Origin: Oxalobacteraceae sp. CFBP 8761
Lineage (GTDB): Bacteria > Pseudomonadota > Gammaproteobacteria > Burkholderiales > Burkholderiaceae_D
Direction: 5' to 3'
Assembly: GCA_014841595.1 (NCBI GenBank)
Contig: JACYUE010000001.1
Coordinates: 2,096,996-2,160,995 of the forward strand
DNA length: 64,000 nt
Shown: positions 50,293 through 59,872 of the stretch, piece by piece
Layout: every line of letters begins with the position of its first letter
How positions within the stretch are numbered: the stretch's first letter is position 1
Translations under genes and position numbers: made by a program
Notes under the pieces: model-generated
Database searches by the model: none
What the model was told of the DNA's origin: nothing
Seen by the model: only the letters and a program-made list of their open reading frames with translations

Positions 50293-51795
50293 TTAGTCTT
50301 CCTGGAAAGCTTCTTCGCGTTTCTTGCGCAGCGATGGCAGCAGCACGACGATCATTGCGGCGGCGGCCAGGCCCAGCATGACGCCCGAGATCGGACGCTC
50401 GATGAATACCATTGGGTCGGCGCGCGAGAGCAGCAGGGCGCGGCGCAGGTATTCTTCCATCATCGGGCCGATGATGAAGCCGAGCAGCATCGGCGCGGGC
50501 TCCAGTTCGAGCTTGGCGCACAGGTAGCCGAGCAGACCGAACAGCGCCATCAGATAGACGTCGAAGGTGCTGTTGTTCAGGCTGAACACGCCGATCGCGC
50601 AGAACATCAGGATGGCCGGATACAGCATCTGGTAAGGCACCATGATCATGCGCACCCAGATGCCGATCATCGGCAGGTTCAGCACGACGAGGAACAGGTT
50701 ACCGACCCACATCGAGACGATCAGGCCCCAGAACAGGCCAGGCTGCTCGGTCATGACGGCAGGACCAGGCTGGATGCCCTGGATGATCATCGCGCCGATC
50801 ATCAGCGCCATCACTGGGTTCGACGGAATGCCCAGCGTCAGCATCGGGATGAACGAGGTCTGCGCACCGGCATTGTTGGCCGCTTCCGGCGCCGCAACAC
50901 CTTCGATGGCGCCCTTGCCGAAATTGGCTGCGTTCTTCGACACTTTCTTTTCGAGCGAGTAGGACGCGAACGAGGCCAGCATCGCGCCGCCGCCCGGCAG
51001 GATGCCCAGCAGCGAGCCAAGGCCCGTGCCACGGATGACCGGCCACATGATGCGCTTGAAGTCTTCCTTGTTGAGCATCAGCCCGGTGACTTTCTTCATC
51101 ACCAGATTGCGGTCTTCGTTGTGCTCGAGATTGCGGATGATTTCGCCGATACCGAACATGCCCATGGCGACGATGACGAAGTTGATGCCATCAGCCAGTT
51201 CCGGCAAGTCGAAGGTATAGCGCGCCGAACCCGAGTTGACGTCAGTGCCGACCACGCCCAGCAGCAGGCCGAGCAGCACCATGCCGATGGCCTTGAGCAG
51301 CGAGCCGCTGGCCAGGACGACCGACGCCACCAGGCCCAGCACCATCAGCGAGAAGTACTCGGCCGGGCCGAATTCGAGTGCCAGATCGGCCAGCGGCGGT
51401 GCTGCCACGGCCAGCAGGATCGTAGCAACGGTGCCGGCGAAGAACGACGAGATCGCGGCGGTGGCCAGTGCCTTGCCGGCCTGACCGTTGCGGGCCATCT
51501 GGTAGCCGTCCAGAGCCGTCACTACCGACGAGGATTCGCCAGGCAGGTTGACCAGGATGGCAGTGGTCGAGCCACCGTATTGCGCGCCGTAGTAGATACC
51601 GGCCAGCATGATCAGCGCCGATTCTGGTGGCAGGCCGAACGTGGCTGGCAGCAGCATGGCAATGGTGGCGATCGGGCCCAGGCCAGGCAGGACGCCCACT
51701 GCAGTGCCGACGAATACGCCGACCAGGCAGTAGAACAGGTTTTGCATGGACAGGGCCGTCTCGAGGCCCAGTGCGAGGTTACTGAAAAGTTCCAT
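50293..51795 (-). CDS. Tripartite tricarboxylate transporter permease TctA
   Basis: A 500-residue large permease of the TTT family with about 12 helices. The ATG at 51795 (MELFSNLALGLETALSMQNL) is used, five bases after the TctB stop. The TctA signature is seen in GVFVGTAVGVLPGLGPIATI and in ALIMLAGIYYGAQYGGSTTA with ILVNLPGESSSVVTALDG, and in the second half in GSLLGILPGGGAMLASFASY. It imports a carboxylate delivered by the periplasmic binding protein encoded two genes upstream. Gene order on the minus strand is binding protein, TctB, TctA. Confidence 0.94.
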   Translation of the reverse strand: MELFSNLALGLETALSMQNLFYCLVGVFVGTAVGVLPGLGPIATIAMLLPATFGLPPESALIMLAGIYYGAQYGGSTTAILVNLPGESSSVVTALDGYQMARNGQAGKALATAAISSFFAGTVATILLAVAAPPLADLALEFGPAEYFSLMVLGLVASVVLASGSLLKAIGMVLLGLLLGVVGTDVNSGSARYTFDLPELADGINFVIVAMGMFGIGEIIRNLEHNEDRNLVMKKVTGLMLNKEDFKRIMWPVIRGTGLGSLLGILPGGGAMLASFASYSLEKKVSKNAANFGKGAIEGVAAPEAANNAGAQTSFIPMLTLGIPSNPVMALMIGAMIIQGIQPGPAVMTEQPGLFWGLIVSMWVGNLFLVVLNLPMIGIWVRMIMVPYQMLYPAILMFCAIGVFSLNNSTFDVYLMALFGLLGYLCAKLELEPAPMLLGFIIGPMMEEYLRRALLLSRADPMVFIERPISGVMLGLAAAAMIVVLLPSLRKKREEAFQED

Positions 51796-51800
51796 ATGAT

Positions 51801-52265
51801 TTAATTCCCACCGAGCCAAGGGCCAATGATCGGCATCGGCAAGCCAAGCAGCTTGACGAACAGACCCACTGCGAACAACGTCATGCCCACGGCCAGCGCG
51901 AGTGACTTCTTCAATTCGAATTTATCGCTGGCGTACGAGCTGATCAGGATCAGCAGGAAGCCCGCAGGCACCAGGCCGGCATTGCGCACCAGGAAGCCGA
52001 ACAGCAGCACGGCGACCAGTACGATGGTCAGCTCGCGATAATAGATGCGGCCGATCGCTTCGCCCGGACGGATGAATGAGCGCACGAATGACGCCACGCC
52101 GACGAGCGACAGCAGGATGCCCAGCGCGATTGGGAAGTAGGCCGGGCCCATGCGGCCGGCACTGCCAATCTCGTACTCCTGGCCGATGTACACGGCGCTC
52201 AGACCGAAGAATAGAAAGACAATGCCGCTCCAAAAGTCTTTCGGATGGCGGATAAATGCTGGCAC
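51801..52265 (-). CDS. Tripartite tricarboxylate transporter small subunit TctB
   Basis: A 154-residue, four-helix membrane protein of the TctB family. It begins with a short polar end and then DFWSGIVFLFFGLSAVYIGQ, and carries the family's GSAGRMGPAYFPIALGILLS motif at about residues 34-53. It associates with TctA to form the membrane part of the carboxylate importer. Its stop is five bases before the TctA start. Confidence 0.92.
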   Translation of the reverse strand: MPAFIRHPKDFWSGIVFLFFGLSAVYIGQEYEIGSAGRMGPAYFPIALGILLSLVGVASFVRSFIRPGEAIGRIYYRELTIVLVAVLLFGFLVRNAGLVPAGFLLILISSYASDKFELKKSLALAVGMTLFAVGLFVKLLGLPMPIIGPWLGGN

Positions 52266-52452
52266 GGTGGTGGTCCCCTTTATGGTGTGGCAGATGCGGT
52301 GATGCAGATGCAGTGGTTCGAAAAGCGTGAATGCAGATCACTGATGCAGCCTTGCGCAGCGACGGTGACAACGACGCCGGCCAGGCTCCAGATGCGACAA
52401 CGCCGCACCGCAGCCGGACAGGCCGGCGCGGCGCGAGGTCGTCAACAGGGCA

Positions 52453-53427
52453 TCAGTCGGCGAAGGCGCCGGCTTTCTTGATGATCGGGCCCCACAGGTC
52501 GATCTGCTGCTTCAGGTGCGTGCGCAGCGCTTCCGGCGTGGCTTGATTGGTCGGGACCGGCTCGGTGCCCAGGTCGGCAAAGCGCTTGACCACGTTCGGA
52601 TCACGCAGTGCGGTGCGCAGGGCGTTCGACAGCGCGTCGACGGTTGGCTTCGGCGTGCCTTTTGGCGCGTACAGGCCGTGCCAGACACCGACTTCGAAGC
52701 CTGGCAGGCCAGCCTTGTCCAGCGTCGGCAGGTTTGGCAGCGAGGCAACCGGGGTCTTGGTCGTCACGCCGTAGGCCTTGATCTTGCCGCCCTTGATCTG
52801 GCTGGTGGTGTTGGTGGTCTGGTCGCACATGAAGTCCACCTGGCCGCCCAGCAGGTCGTTCATCGCCGGGCCGGTGCCCTTGTACGGCACCGTGGTCAGT
52901 TCGACGCCCATCGCGGTCTGCAGCAGCATGCCGCACAGGTGCGAAGCCGAACCCAGGCCGGCGTGCGCGTAGGTGACCTTGTCCTTGTTGGCTTTCACGT
53001 ACGTGATCAGCTCTTTCATGTCCTTGGCCGGGAAGTTCGCTTTGGCGACGACGGTCATTGGCACGTCGGTGATCAGGCCGATCGGTTCGAAGCTGGTGAT
53101 CGCGTCGTACGGCAGCTTGCGGTACAGCGCCGGCGCGGTCGATTGACCGATGTGGTGCAGGAAAAGCGTGTAGCCGTCAGGCGCGGCCTTGGCAGCGCGC
53201 GCGGCGCCGATCGTGCCACCGGCACCGCCGACGTTTTCGACGATGATCTGCTGCTTGAGCGTGTTGCCCATCGACTGCGCCACGAGACGCGCGACGGTGT
53301 CGGTCGGGCCGCCGGCCGCGAACGGCACGATCATGGTGATGGTCTTGGTCGGGTAGGCCTGAGCATGGGCCAGGCCCGTGCCGAAAGCGGTCAGGCAGGC
53401 GGCTGCGCACAGCATCTTGAGCTTCAT
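52453..53427 (-). CDS. Bug/TctC family periplasmic substrate-binding protein
   Basis: A 324-residue binding protein with signal peptide MKLKMLCAAACLTAFGTGLA (then HAQA) and the mature start YPTKTITMIVPFAAGGPTDT, the hallmark of Bug receptors. Ligand-contacting regions include VENVGGAGGTIGAARAAKAA, GLGSASHLCGMLLQTAMG and PYKGTGPAMNDLLGGQVDFM. It captures a carboxylate such as citrate, tricarballylate or an aromatic acid for the TctAB permease downstream; the ligand is unknown. Good ribosome site (GAGGAC) directly precedes the ATG. A 187-base gap separates it from TctB, so differential expression is likely. Confidence 0.94.
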   Translation of the reverse strand: MKLKMLCAAACLTAFGTGLAHAQAYPTKTITMIVPFAAGGPTDTVARLVAQSMGNTLKQQIIVENVGGAGGTIGAARAAKAAPDGYTLFLHHIGQSTAPALYRKLPYDAITSFEPIGLITDVPMTVVAKANFPAKDMKELITYVKANKDKVTYAHAGLGSASHLCGMLLQTAMGVELTTVPYKGTGPAMNDLLGGQVDFMCDQTTNTTSQIKGGKIKAYGVTTKTPVASLPNLPTLDKAGLPGFEVGVWHGLYAPKGTPKPTVDALSNALRTALRDPNVVKRFADLGTEPVPTNQATPEALRTHLKQQIDLWGPIIKKAGAFAD

Positions 53428-53549
53428 GGTGTCGTCCTCGTATCTCTTTTTGGTTTAGTTTGGCAACCGGCACTATTTCTGTGCCGTGCTCCCTTGCGGC
53501 GTTGTCTTACGCACCAGATGTTTTACCAGCAAACATATTGTTGTGCAAC

Positions 53550-53565
53550 TACGTGGAAACACGTA
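53550..53565. promoter_or_regulatory. Inverted repeat TACGTG-GAAA-CACGTA
   Basis: A perfect 6-bp inverted repeat with a GAAA centre lies 123 bases upstream of the binding-protein start on the minus strand. It may be an operator for the transporter operon; E-box-like halves make it conspicuous, but evidence is positional only. Confidence 0.3.
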
Positions 53566-53628
53566 TGTGGTGTGCATGACGCTTTTTTCGGCAAAAACGA
53601 ATGGGCGAAAAACGCAAATCCGAAAACA

Positions 53629-53656
53629 AAAAACGCCATCCGAAGATGGCGTTTTT
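53629..53656 (-). terminator. Rho-independent terminator of the molybdenum hydroxylase operon
   Basis: A 12-bp perfect stem (53629-53640 with 53645-53656) closes a four-base loop that reads TTCG on the minus strand and is followed there by a T-run. It starts 22 bases after the stop of the Mo-subunit gene. This is a textbook intrinsic terminator with a stable UUCG tetraloop. Confidence 0.9.
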
Positions 53657-53677
53657 GGTCGCTGCAGCGCCGTATTG

Positions 53678-55990
53678 TCAGACCGGCGGTTGCACCGGGA
53701 GTTCCCGGTCGCCGAGCAGCAACTTCGCCGGCGTCATCGGTGTCGTGCGCAAGCGCGTACCGGTGGCATGGAAGATGGCGTTCGAGACCGCCGCCGCCAC
53801 GCCCACGATGCCGATCTCGCCCACACCCTTGGCGCCCAGCTGCTTGCTCACGATGCGGTCGTCTTCTTCCACGAAGATCACGTCGATGTCGTGGATGTCG
53901 GCATTGGCCGCCACGTGGTACTCGGCGAAATTGTGGTTCATGAAGCGCCCGTACTTGTGATCGGTATGGGTTTCTTCATGCAGTGCCTGGCTGATGCCCC
54001 AGACGACCGCCCCGCTGATCTGGCTGGCCGCCGTCTTGGCGCTGATGATGCGCCCGGCTGCGATCGCGCTGACCACGCGCGTGACGCGCACCATGCCGAG
54101 CTTTTCGTTCACGCGCACTTCGCAGAACACGGCCGAGTGCACGGCGCGTGCGTACTTGCGCTGCTTGAGCATCTGCGGCGTCATGAAGTATTTCTCTTCG
54201 ACCTGATCGACGCCCGCATTGGCCAGCACCTGCGTCAGTTCCACACGGCGCGACGGATCGTCTTTCATGAAGATTGCGCCATCGCCGAATTCCACGTCGC
54301 GCAGGCGCGCCTTGGCCAGCGGCGAATCGGCCATCTTCGTCGCCATTTTCAGCAGCGACTTCTTGAGCTTTTCGCAGGCGCCGAACACGCCCGAGCCCAC
54401 GGTGGTCACGTGCGATGAGCCGCCCTCGATCGGCGCCATCGGCAGCGTCGAGTCACCCAGCTGGAACGTCACCAGCTCCATCGGCAAGCCCATGGCCTCG
54501 GCCGCAATCATCGACATGACGGTATAGGTGCCGGTGCCGATATCGGTCGCCGCACTGCTCACGACCAGGCGGCCATTGCTGTGCAAGACGGCGCTGACGC
54601 GCGCGACCATCACCATCGCATCCCAGATGCCGGTTGCCATGCCCCAGCCCACCAGCTCGTCGCCGTCCTGCATCGAGCGCGGCTCGAGCGGGCGCTTGTC
54701 CCAACCAAAACGCTCGGCGCCCTGGCGGTAGCACTCGCGCAGTTCCTTGCTCGAGAACGGCTTGTCCTCGATCGGCGAGGTATCGGTGTAGTTTTTCAGG
54801 CGCAGCGCCAGCGGATCCATCTTCAGTTCGTAGGCCAGCTCGTCCATCGCCACTTCCATGGCGTGCACGCCGTGGGCGGCGCCCGGGGCGCGCATGTCCA
54901 GCGGTGTAAAGCGGTCGTTCGCGACCACCTGATAGCCGAGCTTGATGTCGGTGCACGCATACAGCTGGCCCGACCAGTTGACGATCACTTCAACGTAGTC
55001 TTCGAGACGTGAGGTCTCCTGGATCGCTTCGTGCCAGATCGCCTTGAGCGTGCCGTCCGGCGCAGCGCCCAGACGAATGCGGTGCCAGGTTTCCGGACGG
55101 TGGCCGAAGCTGAACATCTGCTGGCGCGTCAGCACGACGCGCACCGAGCGCTCGAGCAGCAGCGCGCCCATCACGGCCAGCGGCAGCTGGTATTGCGGGC
55201 GCAGGCCGGAGCCGAAGGCGCCGCCCACGTACGGGTTACGTACCGTGACTTCGTCGCTCGACAGGCCGAAGCCGTGCGAGACATACCAGCGGCTGTTCTG
55301 CGAGCTTTGCGTCTTGTCGTAGATGGTCAGGTGGCCGTTTTCAGCGCGAATCACGGTCGAGGCGAACATCTCCATCGGATTGTGGTGCTCGACGCCGTTG
55401 TAGTACTGCGAGTCGACCCGTACTTCGGCTGCCTCGAACGCCTTTTCACCGTCGCCGATCGAGCTTGGCGGCACGAAGCCCGCCTTCATCTTGCGCGGTT
55501 CATAAGCCTGGTCGAGAGTTTCGAGCAGATTGGTTTCGTGCGCATCGACATCGTAGTGCACGCGCACCAGCGTCGCGGCGTAACGTGCGGCTTCAAAGGT
55601 CTCAGCCAGCACCAGCGCCACCGGCTGGCCGCTGTAGAAAATCTCGTCCGAGAACAGGGGGCGGAATGGCGAGCCGGCCGGGGCCGTCATGTCTTTCCAC
55701 GCCAGGTCGAACGAGCGCATCTTGGGGCGGTTCTCGTGCGTCATCACGGACAGCACGCCCGCGACGGCCAGCGCCTCGGCCGTGTCGATGCCGGTGATGC
55801 GCCCCTTGGCCACGGTGCCGCTGACGACCACGCCGTAGGCCAGGTCAGGGGCGAAGTATTCGGCAGCGTACTGCGCCTCGCCGGTGACCTTGGCGCGGCC
55901 ATCGATGCGCGAGACCGCCATGCCGCTCTTCACGCGGCCGGTGCCGGCCGGCGCGCTCGGCGCGCGCAGTTCTGGAATCAGGTCGGTCAT
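53678..55990 (-). CDS. Molybdopterin-binding subunit of a xanthine dehydrogenase/aldehyde oxidoreductase family enzyme (PaoC-like)
   Basis: A 770-residue large subunit carrying the molybdenum cofactor. The N-terminal a/b hammerhead domain starts [24 protein letters not shown] ([20 protein letters not shown]), followed by the long Mo-binding domain with [20 protein letters not shown] and [20 protein letters not shown]. The catalytic Glu is in [17 protein letters not shown] near the C-terminus (about residue 740). With the iron-sulfur and FAD subunits it would oxidise aldehydes or N-heterocycles with water. Its first four bases overlap the FAD-subunit stop (ATGA), and an intrinsic terminator follows it. 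Confidence 0.93.
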   Translation of the reverse strand: MTDLIPELRAPSAPAGTGRVKSGMAVSRIDGRAKVTGEAQYAAEYFAPDLAYGVVVSGTVAKGRITGIDTAEALAVAGVLSVMTHENRPKMRSFDLAWKDMTAPAGSPFRPLFSDEIFYSGQPVALVLAETFEAARYAATLVRVHYDVDAHETNLLETLDQAYEPRKMKAGFVPPSSIGDGEKAFEAAEVRVDSQYYNGVEHHNPMEMFASTVIRAENGHLTIYDKTQSSQNSRWYVSHGFGLSSDEVTVRNPYVGGAFGSGLRPQYQLPLAVMGALLLERSVRVVLTRQQMFSFGHRPETWHRIRLGAAPDGTLKAIWHEAIQETSRLEDYVEVIVNWSGQLYACTDIKLGYQVVANDRFTPLDMRAPGAAHGVHAMEVAMDELAYELKMDPLALRLKNYTDTSPIEDKPFSSKELRECYRQGAERFGWDKRPLEPRSMQDGDELVGWGMATGIWDAMVMVARVSAVLHSNGRLVVSSAATDIGTGTYTVMSMIAAEAMGLPMELVTFQLGDSTLPMAPIEGGSSHVTTVGSGVFGACEKLKKSLLKMATKMADSPLAKARLRDVEFGDGAIFMKDDPSRRVELTQVLANAGVDQVEEKYFMTPQMLKQRKYARAVHSAVFCEVRVNEKLGMVRVTRVVSAIAAGRIISAKTAASQISGAVVWGISQALHEETHTDHKYGRFMNHNFAEYHVAANADIHDIDVIFVEEDDRIVSKQLGAKGVGEIGIVGVAAAVSNAIFHATGTRLRTTPMTPAKLLLGDRELPVQPPV

Positions 55991-57012
55991 GCTTGTTCTC
56001 CTTGTGCATCGAGTCCGCGCGCATGGTCGGTACCACGCGCAGCGGTGGTCAAGGCTTGCACGATGGCGTTGCGCGCCAGCGGCAGCTTGAAGTCATTTTG
56101 GCCGAAGCCCTGGGCGCCTTGCAGGATGGTCTCGGCGGCCTGCAGGAAGGCCGCTTCGCCGACCGCCTGGCCGACCAGCGCTTCTTCGGCCGCTTCGACG
56201 CGCCACGGCTTGTGGGCCACGCCGCCAAGCGCGATGCGCGCGGCGCGGATCGTGCCGTCGGCGTCGAGGTCGAGCGCTGCAGCGACGGACACCAGCGCAA
56301 ACGCGTATGACAGGCGGTCGCGCACCTTGATGTAGGCGCTGTGGTCGATGAAGCGGTCGGCTTCGGGCACCGTGATGTGGGTGATCATCTCGCCTGGCTG
56401 CAGCGTGTTGTCGATCTGGGGCGTGTCGCCCGGCAGCCGGTGGAAGTCGGCGAACGGGATCTCGCGCGCACCGCTCATCGAGCGCACGTGCACCGTCGCG
56501 TCGAGCGCGCGCAGTGCCACGCACATGTCCGACGGGTGGGTGGCGATGCAGCTTTCGCTGGTGCCCAGGATTGCCAGCTGGCGGTTCAGGCCTTCGCGCG
56601 CCGGGCAGCCGGTGCCGGGTTCGCGCTTGTTGCAGGCGGTGCCGACGTCATAGAAGTAGACGCAGCGGGTACGCTGCATCAGGTTGCCGCCGTTGGACGC
56701 CATATTGCGCAGTTGCGGCGAGGCGCCGGCCAGGATTGCCGTCGACAGCAGCGGGTAGCGCTCGCGCACGACCGGGTGATAGGCCGTGTCCGCGTTGCGG
56801 GCGAGGGCGCCAAGCAGCAGGCCGCCGTCTTTTTCTTCGACCTGGTCGAGGCCGAGGTTGTTGATGTCGACCAGGCGTGACGGCTTCATCACGCTTTCCT
56901 TCATCAGGTCGAGCAGATTGGTGCCGCCGGCGATCGGGCGGGCGTCAGGGTCGAGCAGGGCAGCCAGCGCCGCGTCGACGTCCGTGGCTTGGGTAAAGGC
57001 GAACGGGTTCAT
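55987..57012 (-). CDS. FAD-binding subunit with an extra 4Fe-4S-type Cys insert (PaoB-like)
   Basis: A 341-residue medium subunit. The start at 57012 ([20 protein letters not shown]) overlaps the iron-sulfur subunit stop by four bases (ATGA). FAD motifs are [19 protein letters not shown] and [20 protein letters not shown]. The insert [20 protein letters not shown] followed by TGCPA supplies several cysteines; in the PaoABC aldehyde oxidoreductase such an insert binds a 4Fe-4S cluster. The C-terminal CO-dehydrogenase-flavoprotein domain follows (about 235-340). It passes electrons from the Mo centre and 2Fe-2S clusters to an acceptor. Confidence 0.92.
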   Translation of the reverse strand: MNPFAFTQATDVDAALAALLDPDARPIAGGTNLLDLMKESVMKPSRLVDINNLGLDQVEEKDGGLLLGALARNADTAYHPVVRERYPLLSTAILAGASPQLRNMASNGGNLMQRTRCVYFYDVGTACNKREPGTGCPAREGLNRQLAILGTSESCIATHPSDMCVALRALDATVHVRSMSGAREIPFADFHRLPGDTPQIDNTLQPGEMITHITVPEADRFIDHSAYIKVRDRLSYAFALVSVAAALDLDADGTIRAARIALGGVAHKPWRVEAAEEALVGQAVGEAAFLQAAETILQGAQGFGQNDFKLPLARNAIVQALTTAARGTDHARGLDAQGEQA

Positions 57013-57533
57013 GACAGCACCGCCCCGGTCGTGAAGCCTTCGGTGGTTTTTTTCGTGTCGCGCATGTCGAGAACCTTCACGACCGCATCGGCGATCTGCG
57101 GGTACGCCCCGCAGCGGCACAGGTTGCCGCTCATGAGTTCACGCACGTCGTCGCGCGAGGTGGCCTGGCCTTCGTTGATCAGGCCCACGGCCGAACACAG
57201 CTGGCCCGGCGTACAGTAGCCGCACTGGAATGCGTCGCAATCGATGAACGCCTGCTGCAGCGGATGCAGGTCTTCGCCGGTGGCCAGGCCTTCGACGGTG
57301 GTGATCTCGCGACCGTCCTGCATGACGGCCAGCGTCAGGCACGAGTTGATCCGCTTGCCGTCCACCAGCACGGTGCAGGCGCCGCACTGGCCCTGATCGC
57401 AACCCTTCTTGGTGCCGGTCATGCCTGCGCGCTCGCGCAGCAGGTCAAGCAGCGTTACCCACGATTCGACGTTGAATTCGCGGTCCTGGCCGTTGATGCG
57501 CAGGCGCACCGGATGCTGCTGTTGATGTTCCAT
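57009..57533 (-). CDS. 2Fe-2S subunit of the molybdenum hydroxylase (PaoA-like)
   Basis: A 174-residue small subunit with two [2Fe-2S] sites. The plant-ferredoxin-type site is [20 protein letters not shown] plus NSCL, and the C-terminal site is [14 protein letters not shown] plus [14 protein letters not shown]; all eight cysteines are present. It begins [16 protein letters not shown] without a twin-arginine leader, so the whole enzyme is predicted to be cytosolic, unlike the periplasmic PaoABC of E. coli. It is the first gene of the three-gene operon. No dedicated XdhC/PaoD maturation factor is seen nearby. Confidence 0.94.
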   Translation of the reverse strand: MEHQQQHPVRLRINGQDREFNVESWVTLLDLLRERAGMTGTKKGCDQGQCGACTVLVDGKRINSCLTLAVMQDGREITTVEGLATGEDLHPLQQAFIDCDAFQCGYCTPGQLCSAVGLINEGQATSRDDVRELMSGNLCRCGAYPQIADAVVKVLDMRDTKKTTEGFTTGAVLS

Positions 57534-57589
57534 GTTCTTCCCCTCTGTGAGAAGGTATGAACATAACGTCCTGTTACATTTGCGACGGT

Positions 57590-57604
57590 TAGGTGACGCA
57601 CCTA
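57590..57604. promoter_or_regulatory. Palindrome TAGGTG-ACG-CACCTA before the hydroxylase operon
   Basis: A perfect 6-bp inverted repeat with a three-base centre lies 57 bases upstream of the iron-sulfur-subunit start on the minus strand, in the short gap behind purU. It is a candidate operator. Confidence 0.35.
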
Positions 57605-57638
57605 CATTACGTATAAGTCAACGTTGTTATCACTGTCA

Positions 57639-58532
57639 TTACGGCCCGCGGAACACGACGGTCTTGTTGCCGTCCACGAACACACGGCGCTCGATATGAA
57701 ACTTGACCGCTGTGGCCAGCGCCAGGCATTCGTTGTCACGCCCCACGCGGGTGAGCTGGTCGACCCGGTAGTTGTGGTCCACGCGCGTGAGCACCTGTTC
57801 GATGATCGGGCCCTCGTCCAGATCGGGCGTCGCATAGTGGGCCGTCGCGCCGATCAGCTTGACGCCCCGGTCGAACGCCTGCTGATACGGCTTGGCGCCC
57901 TTGAAGCCGGGCAAAAACGAGTGGTGGATATTGATGCACTTGCCGGCCAGGCGGCGCGCCAGCCCATCCGACAAAATCTGCATGTAGCGCGCCAGGACCA
58001 CGAGTTCGGAGTCGGTCTCGTCGACGATTTCCAGCAGGCGCGCCTCTTGCTGCGCCTTGTTGTCCTTGTTCACCGGCAAGAAAATGAAGCGGATGCCTTC
58101 GCGCTCGACCATCGGGCGCAGGTCGAGGTGATTCGACACGACCGCCGTGATCGACAGATTGAGTTCGCCCGTGCGGCGGCGGTACAGCAGGTCATCCAGG
58201 CAGTGATCGGTCTTGGACACCATGATCACGGTGCGCACCGGGTCGAGCGGATCGTAGATTTTCCAGCCCATGTCCAGGCGCGTGGCGACCGTGCTGTCGA
58301 ATTCTGCGCGGATCGTGTCGATGGCCGGCGACTTGTCTTGCTGGCGAAACACGGCGCGCATGAAGAAACGGGCGGTCGAATCGTCGTCGAACTGCTCGAG
58401 CGCGCAGATATAGCAATCGCGCTCGGCCAGGAAGGTCGCGACGGCGGCGACGATGCCGATGCCGGCCGGGCAACTGGCGTGGAGAATGTATTCGGGGCGG
58501 GTTGGTGGCGTGACGTCGCTGGTGCTGCGCAT
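57639..58532 (-). CDS. purU: Formyltetrahydrofolate deformylase
   Basis: A 297-residue enzyme that hydrolyses 10-formyl-THF to formate and THF, balancing the one-carbon pool and supplying formate to PurT. An N-terminal ACT domain (about 14-95: YILHASCPAGIGIVAAVATF) precedes a formyltransferase domain (about 100-290). Catalytic residues are in CINIHHSFLPGFKGAKPYQQ (Asn-His region) and IGATAHYATPDLDEGPIIEQ (His and Asp). The gene is monocistronic, in the same orientation as the hydroxylase operon with 105 bases between them, and divergent from a GNAT gene. Confidence 0.95.
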   Translation of the reverse strand: MRSTSDVTPPTRPEYILHASCPAGIGIVAAVATFLAERDCYICALEQFDDDSTARFFMRAVFRQQDKSPAIDTIRAEFDSTVATRLDMGWKIYDPLDPVRTVIMVSKTDHCLDDLLYRRRTGELNLSITAVVSNHLDLRPMVEREGIRFIFLPVNKDNKAQQEARLLEIVDETDSELVVLARYMQILSDGLARRLAGKCINIHHSFLPGFKGAKPYQQAFDRGVKLIGATAHYATPDLDEGPIIEQVLTRVDHNYRVDQLTRVGRDNECLALATAVKFHIERRVFVDGNKTVVFRGP

Positions 58533-58645
58533 GCTTGTTCCTGTCGGTGATGAGGCGATGTTGTCAAGACAGCTAGAATGCGCGATGCCACGACGGGCGT
58601 CAAGCGCATGCTACGATGCGCGTTTTTTTCGCCCGCCTATCTCTC

Positions 58646-59137
58646 ATGTCGACCTCCCTGCGCCCGATGCTGCCCACCGATCTCGATGCCGTGCTGCGGA
58701 TCCAGGCGGCCTGCTATCCGGCCGCGATGCAGGAGCCGGCAGCGGTCGTCGCGGCCCGGATGGCGGCGGCGCGCGGCACCTGCCTGGTCGGCATTCATGA
58801 GGGCATCGTGCGCGGTTACCTGTTCGCCTATCCGTCGCGCCTCGGGCTGGTGACGGATCTGAACGCACCGTTTACGGTAGCGCGCCAGCCGGACACGCTG
58901 TACCTGCACGACCTGGCAATCGCGCCGTGTGCACTGGGGCGTGGCCTGGCGCGCGCGCTGGTCGACGACGCATTGCGCATGGCACGCACGCTGGGACTGG
59001 CGCATGCGGCTCTGGTGTCGGTGCAGGACAGCGAGCGCTTCTGGCACGCGCTGGGCTGGCGCGCTGCATCAACCCACGACGCCGGCCTGCACACCTATCC
59101 GCCCGGCGCGCTGTACATGGTGCGTACGCCCGCCTGA
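58646..59137 (+). CDS. GNAT family N-acetyltransferase
   Basis: A 163-residue acetyltransferase of the GNAT fold. I start it at 58646 (MSTSLRPMLPTDLDAVLRIQ), because the fold begins at LRPMLPTD; the ATG at 58616 would add an unrelated ten residues. The acetyl-CoA loop is seen in LYLHDLAIAPCALGRGLARA (Gln/Arg-x-x-Gly-x-Gly/Ala pattern, here C-A-L-G-R-G-L-A) at about residues 93-112. It ends with a catalytic-type Tyr region AGLHTYPPGALYMV. The substrate is unknown. It converges with a small exported protein gene three bases away. Confidence 0.88.
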   Translation: MSTSLRPMLPTDLDAVLRIQAACYPAAMQEPAAVVAARMAAARGTCLVGIHEGIVRGYLFAYPSRLGLVTDLNAPFTVARQPDTLYLHDLAIAPCALGRGLARALVDDALRMARTLGLAHAALVSVQDSERFWHALGWRAASTHDAGLHTYPPGALYMVRTPA

Positions 59138-59140
59138 CCT

Positions 59141-59599
59141 TTATTGCACCCGGCGCACCTTGGCCGAGCTGTTGCCGCCATCGATTTTCAGGAACAGCGT
59201 GCCGAACACGTTGCGCTCGATGGTCACCGCCGCGTCCTTCGTGCGCGGCAGGACGGCGTCGCTGCCGTCGATGACGCGCCAGACCTGGCCATTGGCCAGG
59301 CGGATCTGCGAGCCAGGGCCCCAGCCATCGAAGTCGCCCACGACCGTGCTGCGGATCGATGCCGGCTGCGCTTCGCGCTGCTTGACCGCTTCAAGGCCGA
59401 AATTCTGCTCAGGCGTGCGTGCTGGCGCAGGCGCGGCGGCGGGACCGGCGGCGCCGACCGGAATCGCGTCGTAGCAGGCCACGCGCGCGGGGATGTCGCT
59501 CAGGGTACGGCATTTGAGCAGCGCGGCATCGTCGGCAAGGGCAGTGCCGCTGGCAGTCAGCAGGGCAACCATGAGGACGGGCAGGGACAGGGCTTTCAT
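59141..59599 (-). CDS. Small exported protein of unknown function
   Basis: A 152-residue protein with signal peptide MKALSLPVLMVALLTASGTA (then LADD). The mature N-terminus has two cysteines spaced as ALLKCRTLSDIPARVACYDA, a motif frequent at the start of small periplasmic proteins. After a Pro/Ala linker, the C-terminal half (about 85-150) is beta-rich with IRLANGQVWRVIDGSDAVLP and VFGTLFLKIDGGNSSAKVRR, resembling small SH3-like or OB-like envelope domains. I do not recognise a defined role. It is monocistronic. Confidence 0.75.
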   Translation of the reverse strand: MKALSLPVLMVALLTASGTALADDAALLKCRTLSDIPARVACYDAIPVGAAGPAAAPAPARTPEQNFGLEAVKQREAQPASIRSTVVGDFDGWGPGSQIRLANGQVWRVIDGSDAVLPRTKDAAVTIERNVFGTLFLKIDGGNSSAKVRRVQ

Positions 59600-59872
59600 C
59601 GGGACTTTCGGGTAGTTGAAAATTGCGCCCTGGCGTCAGGGCGCTCACGATTATAGGGGATGTACCGGGCGCAGGGTCTGACACGTCAGGTCACCGCAGC
59701 AACCGTGCAGAGCATCGCAACGGTGACATGCCGTGTCGACGAACTTGACACCTCGTCTGCGCCGGCGAACCACCGATCGCGAATGTTGTTTAGAATCAAC
59801 GGGATGCAGGCTCTACATCCACGGGCGTAATTCTTGCTGACGTATTGTAGGAACTTTCCGAGGAGATCATCT

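Noticed and set aside
58533..58645. Riboswitch or THF-type leader before purU
   Set aside because: The 113-base divergent gap with the GNAT gene is too short and shows no conserved folded structure I can recognise.
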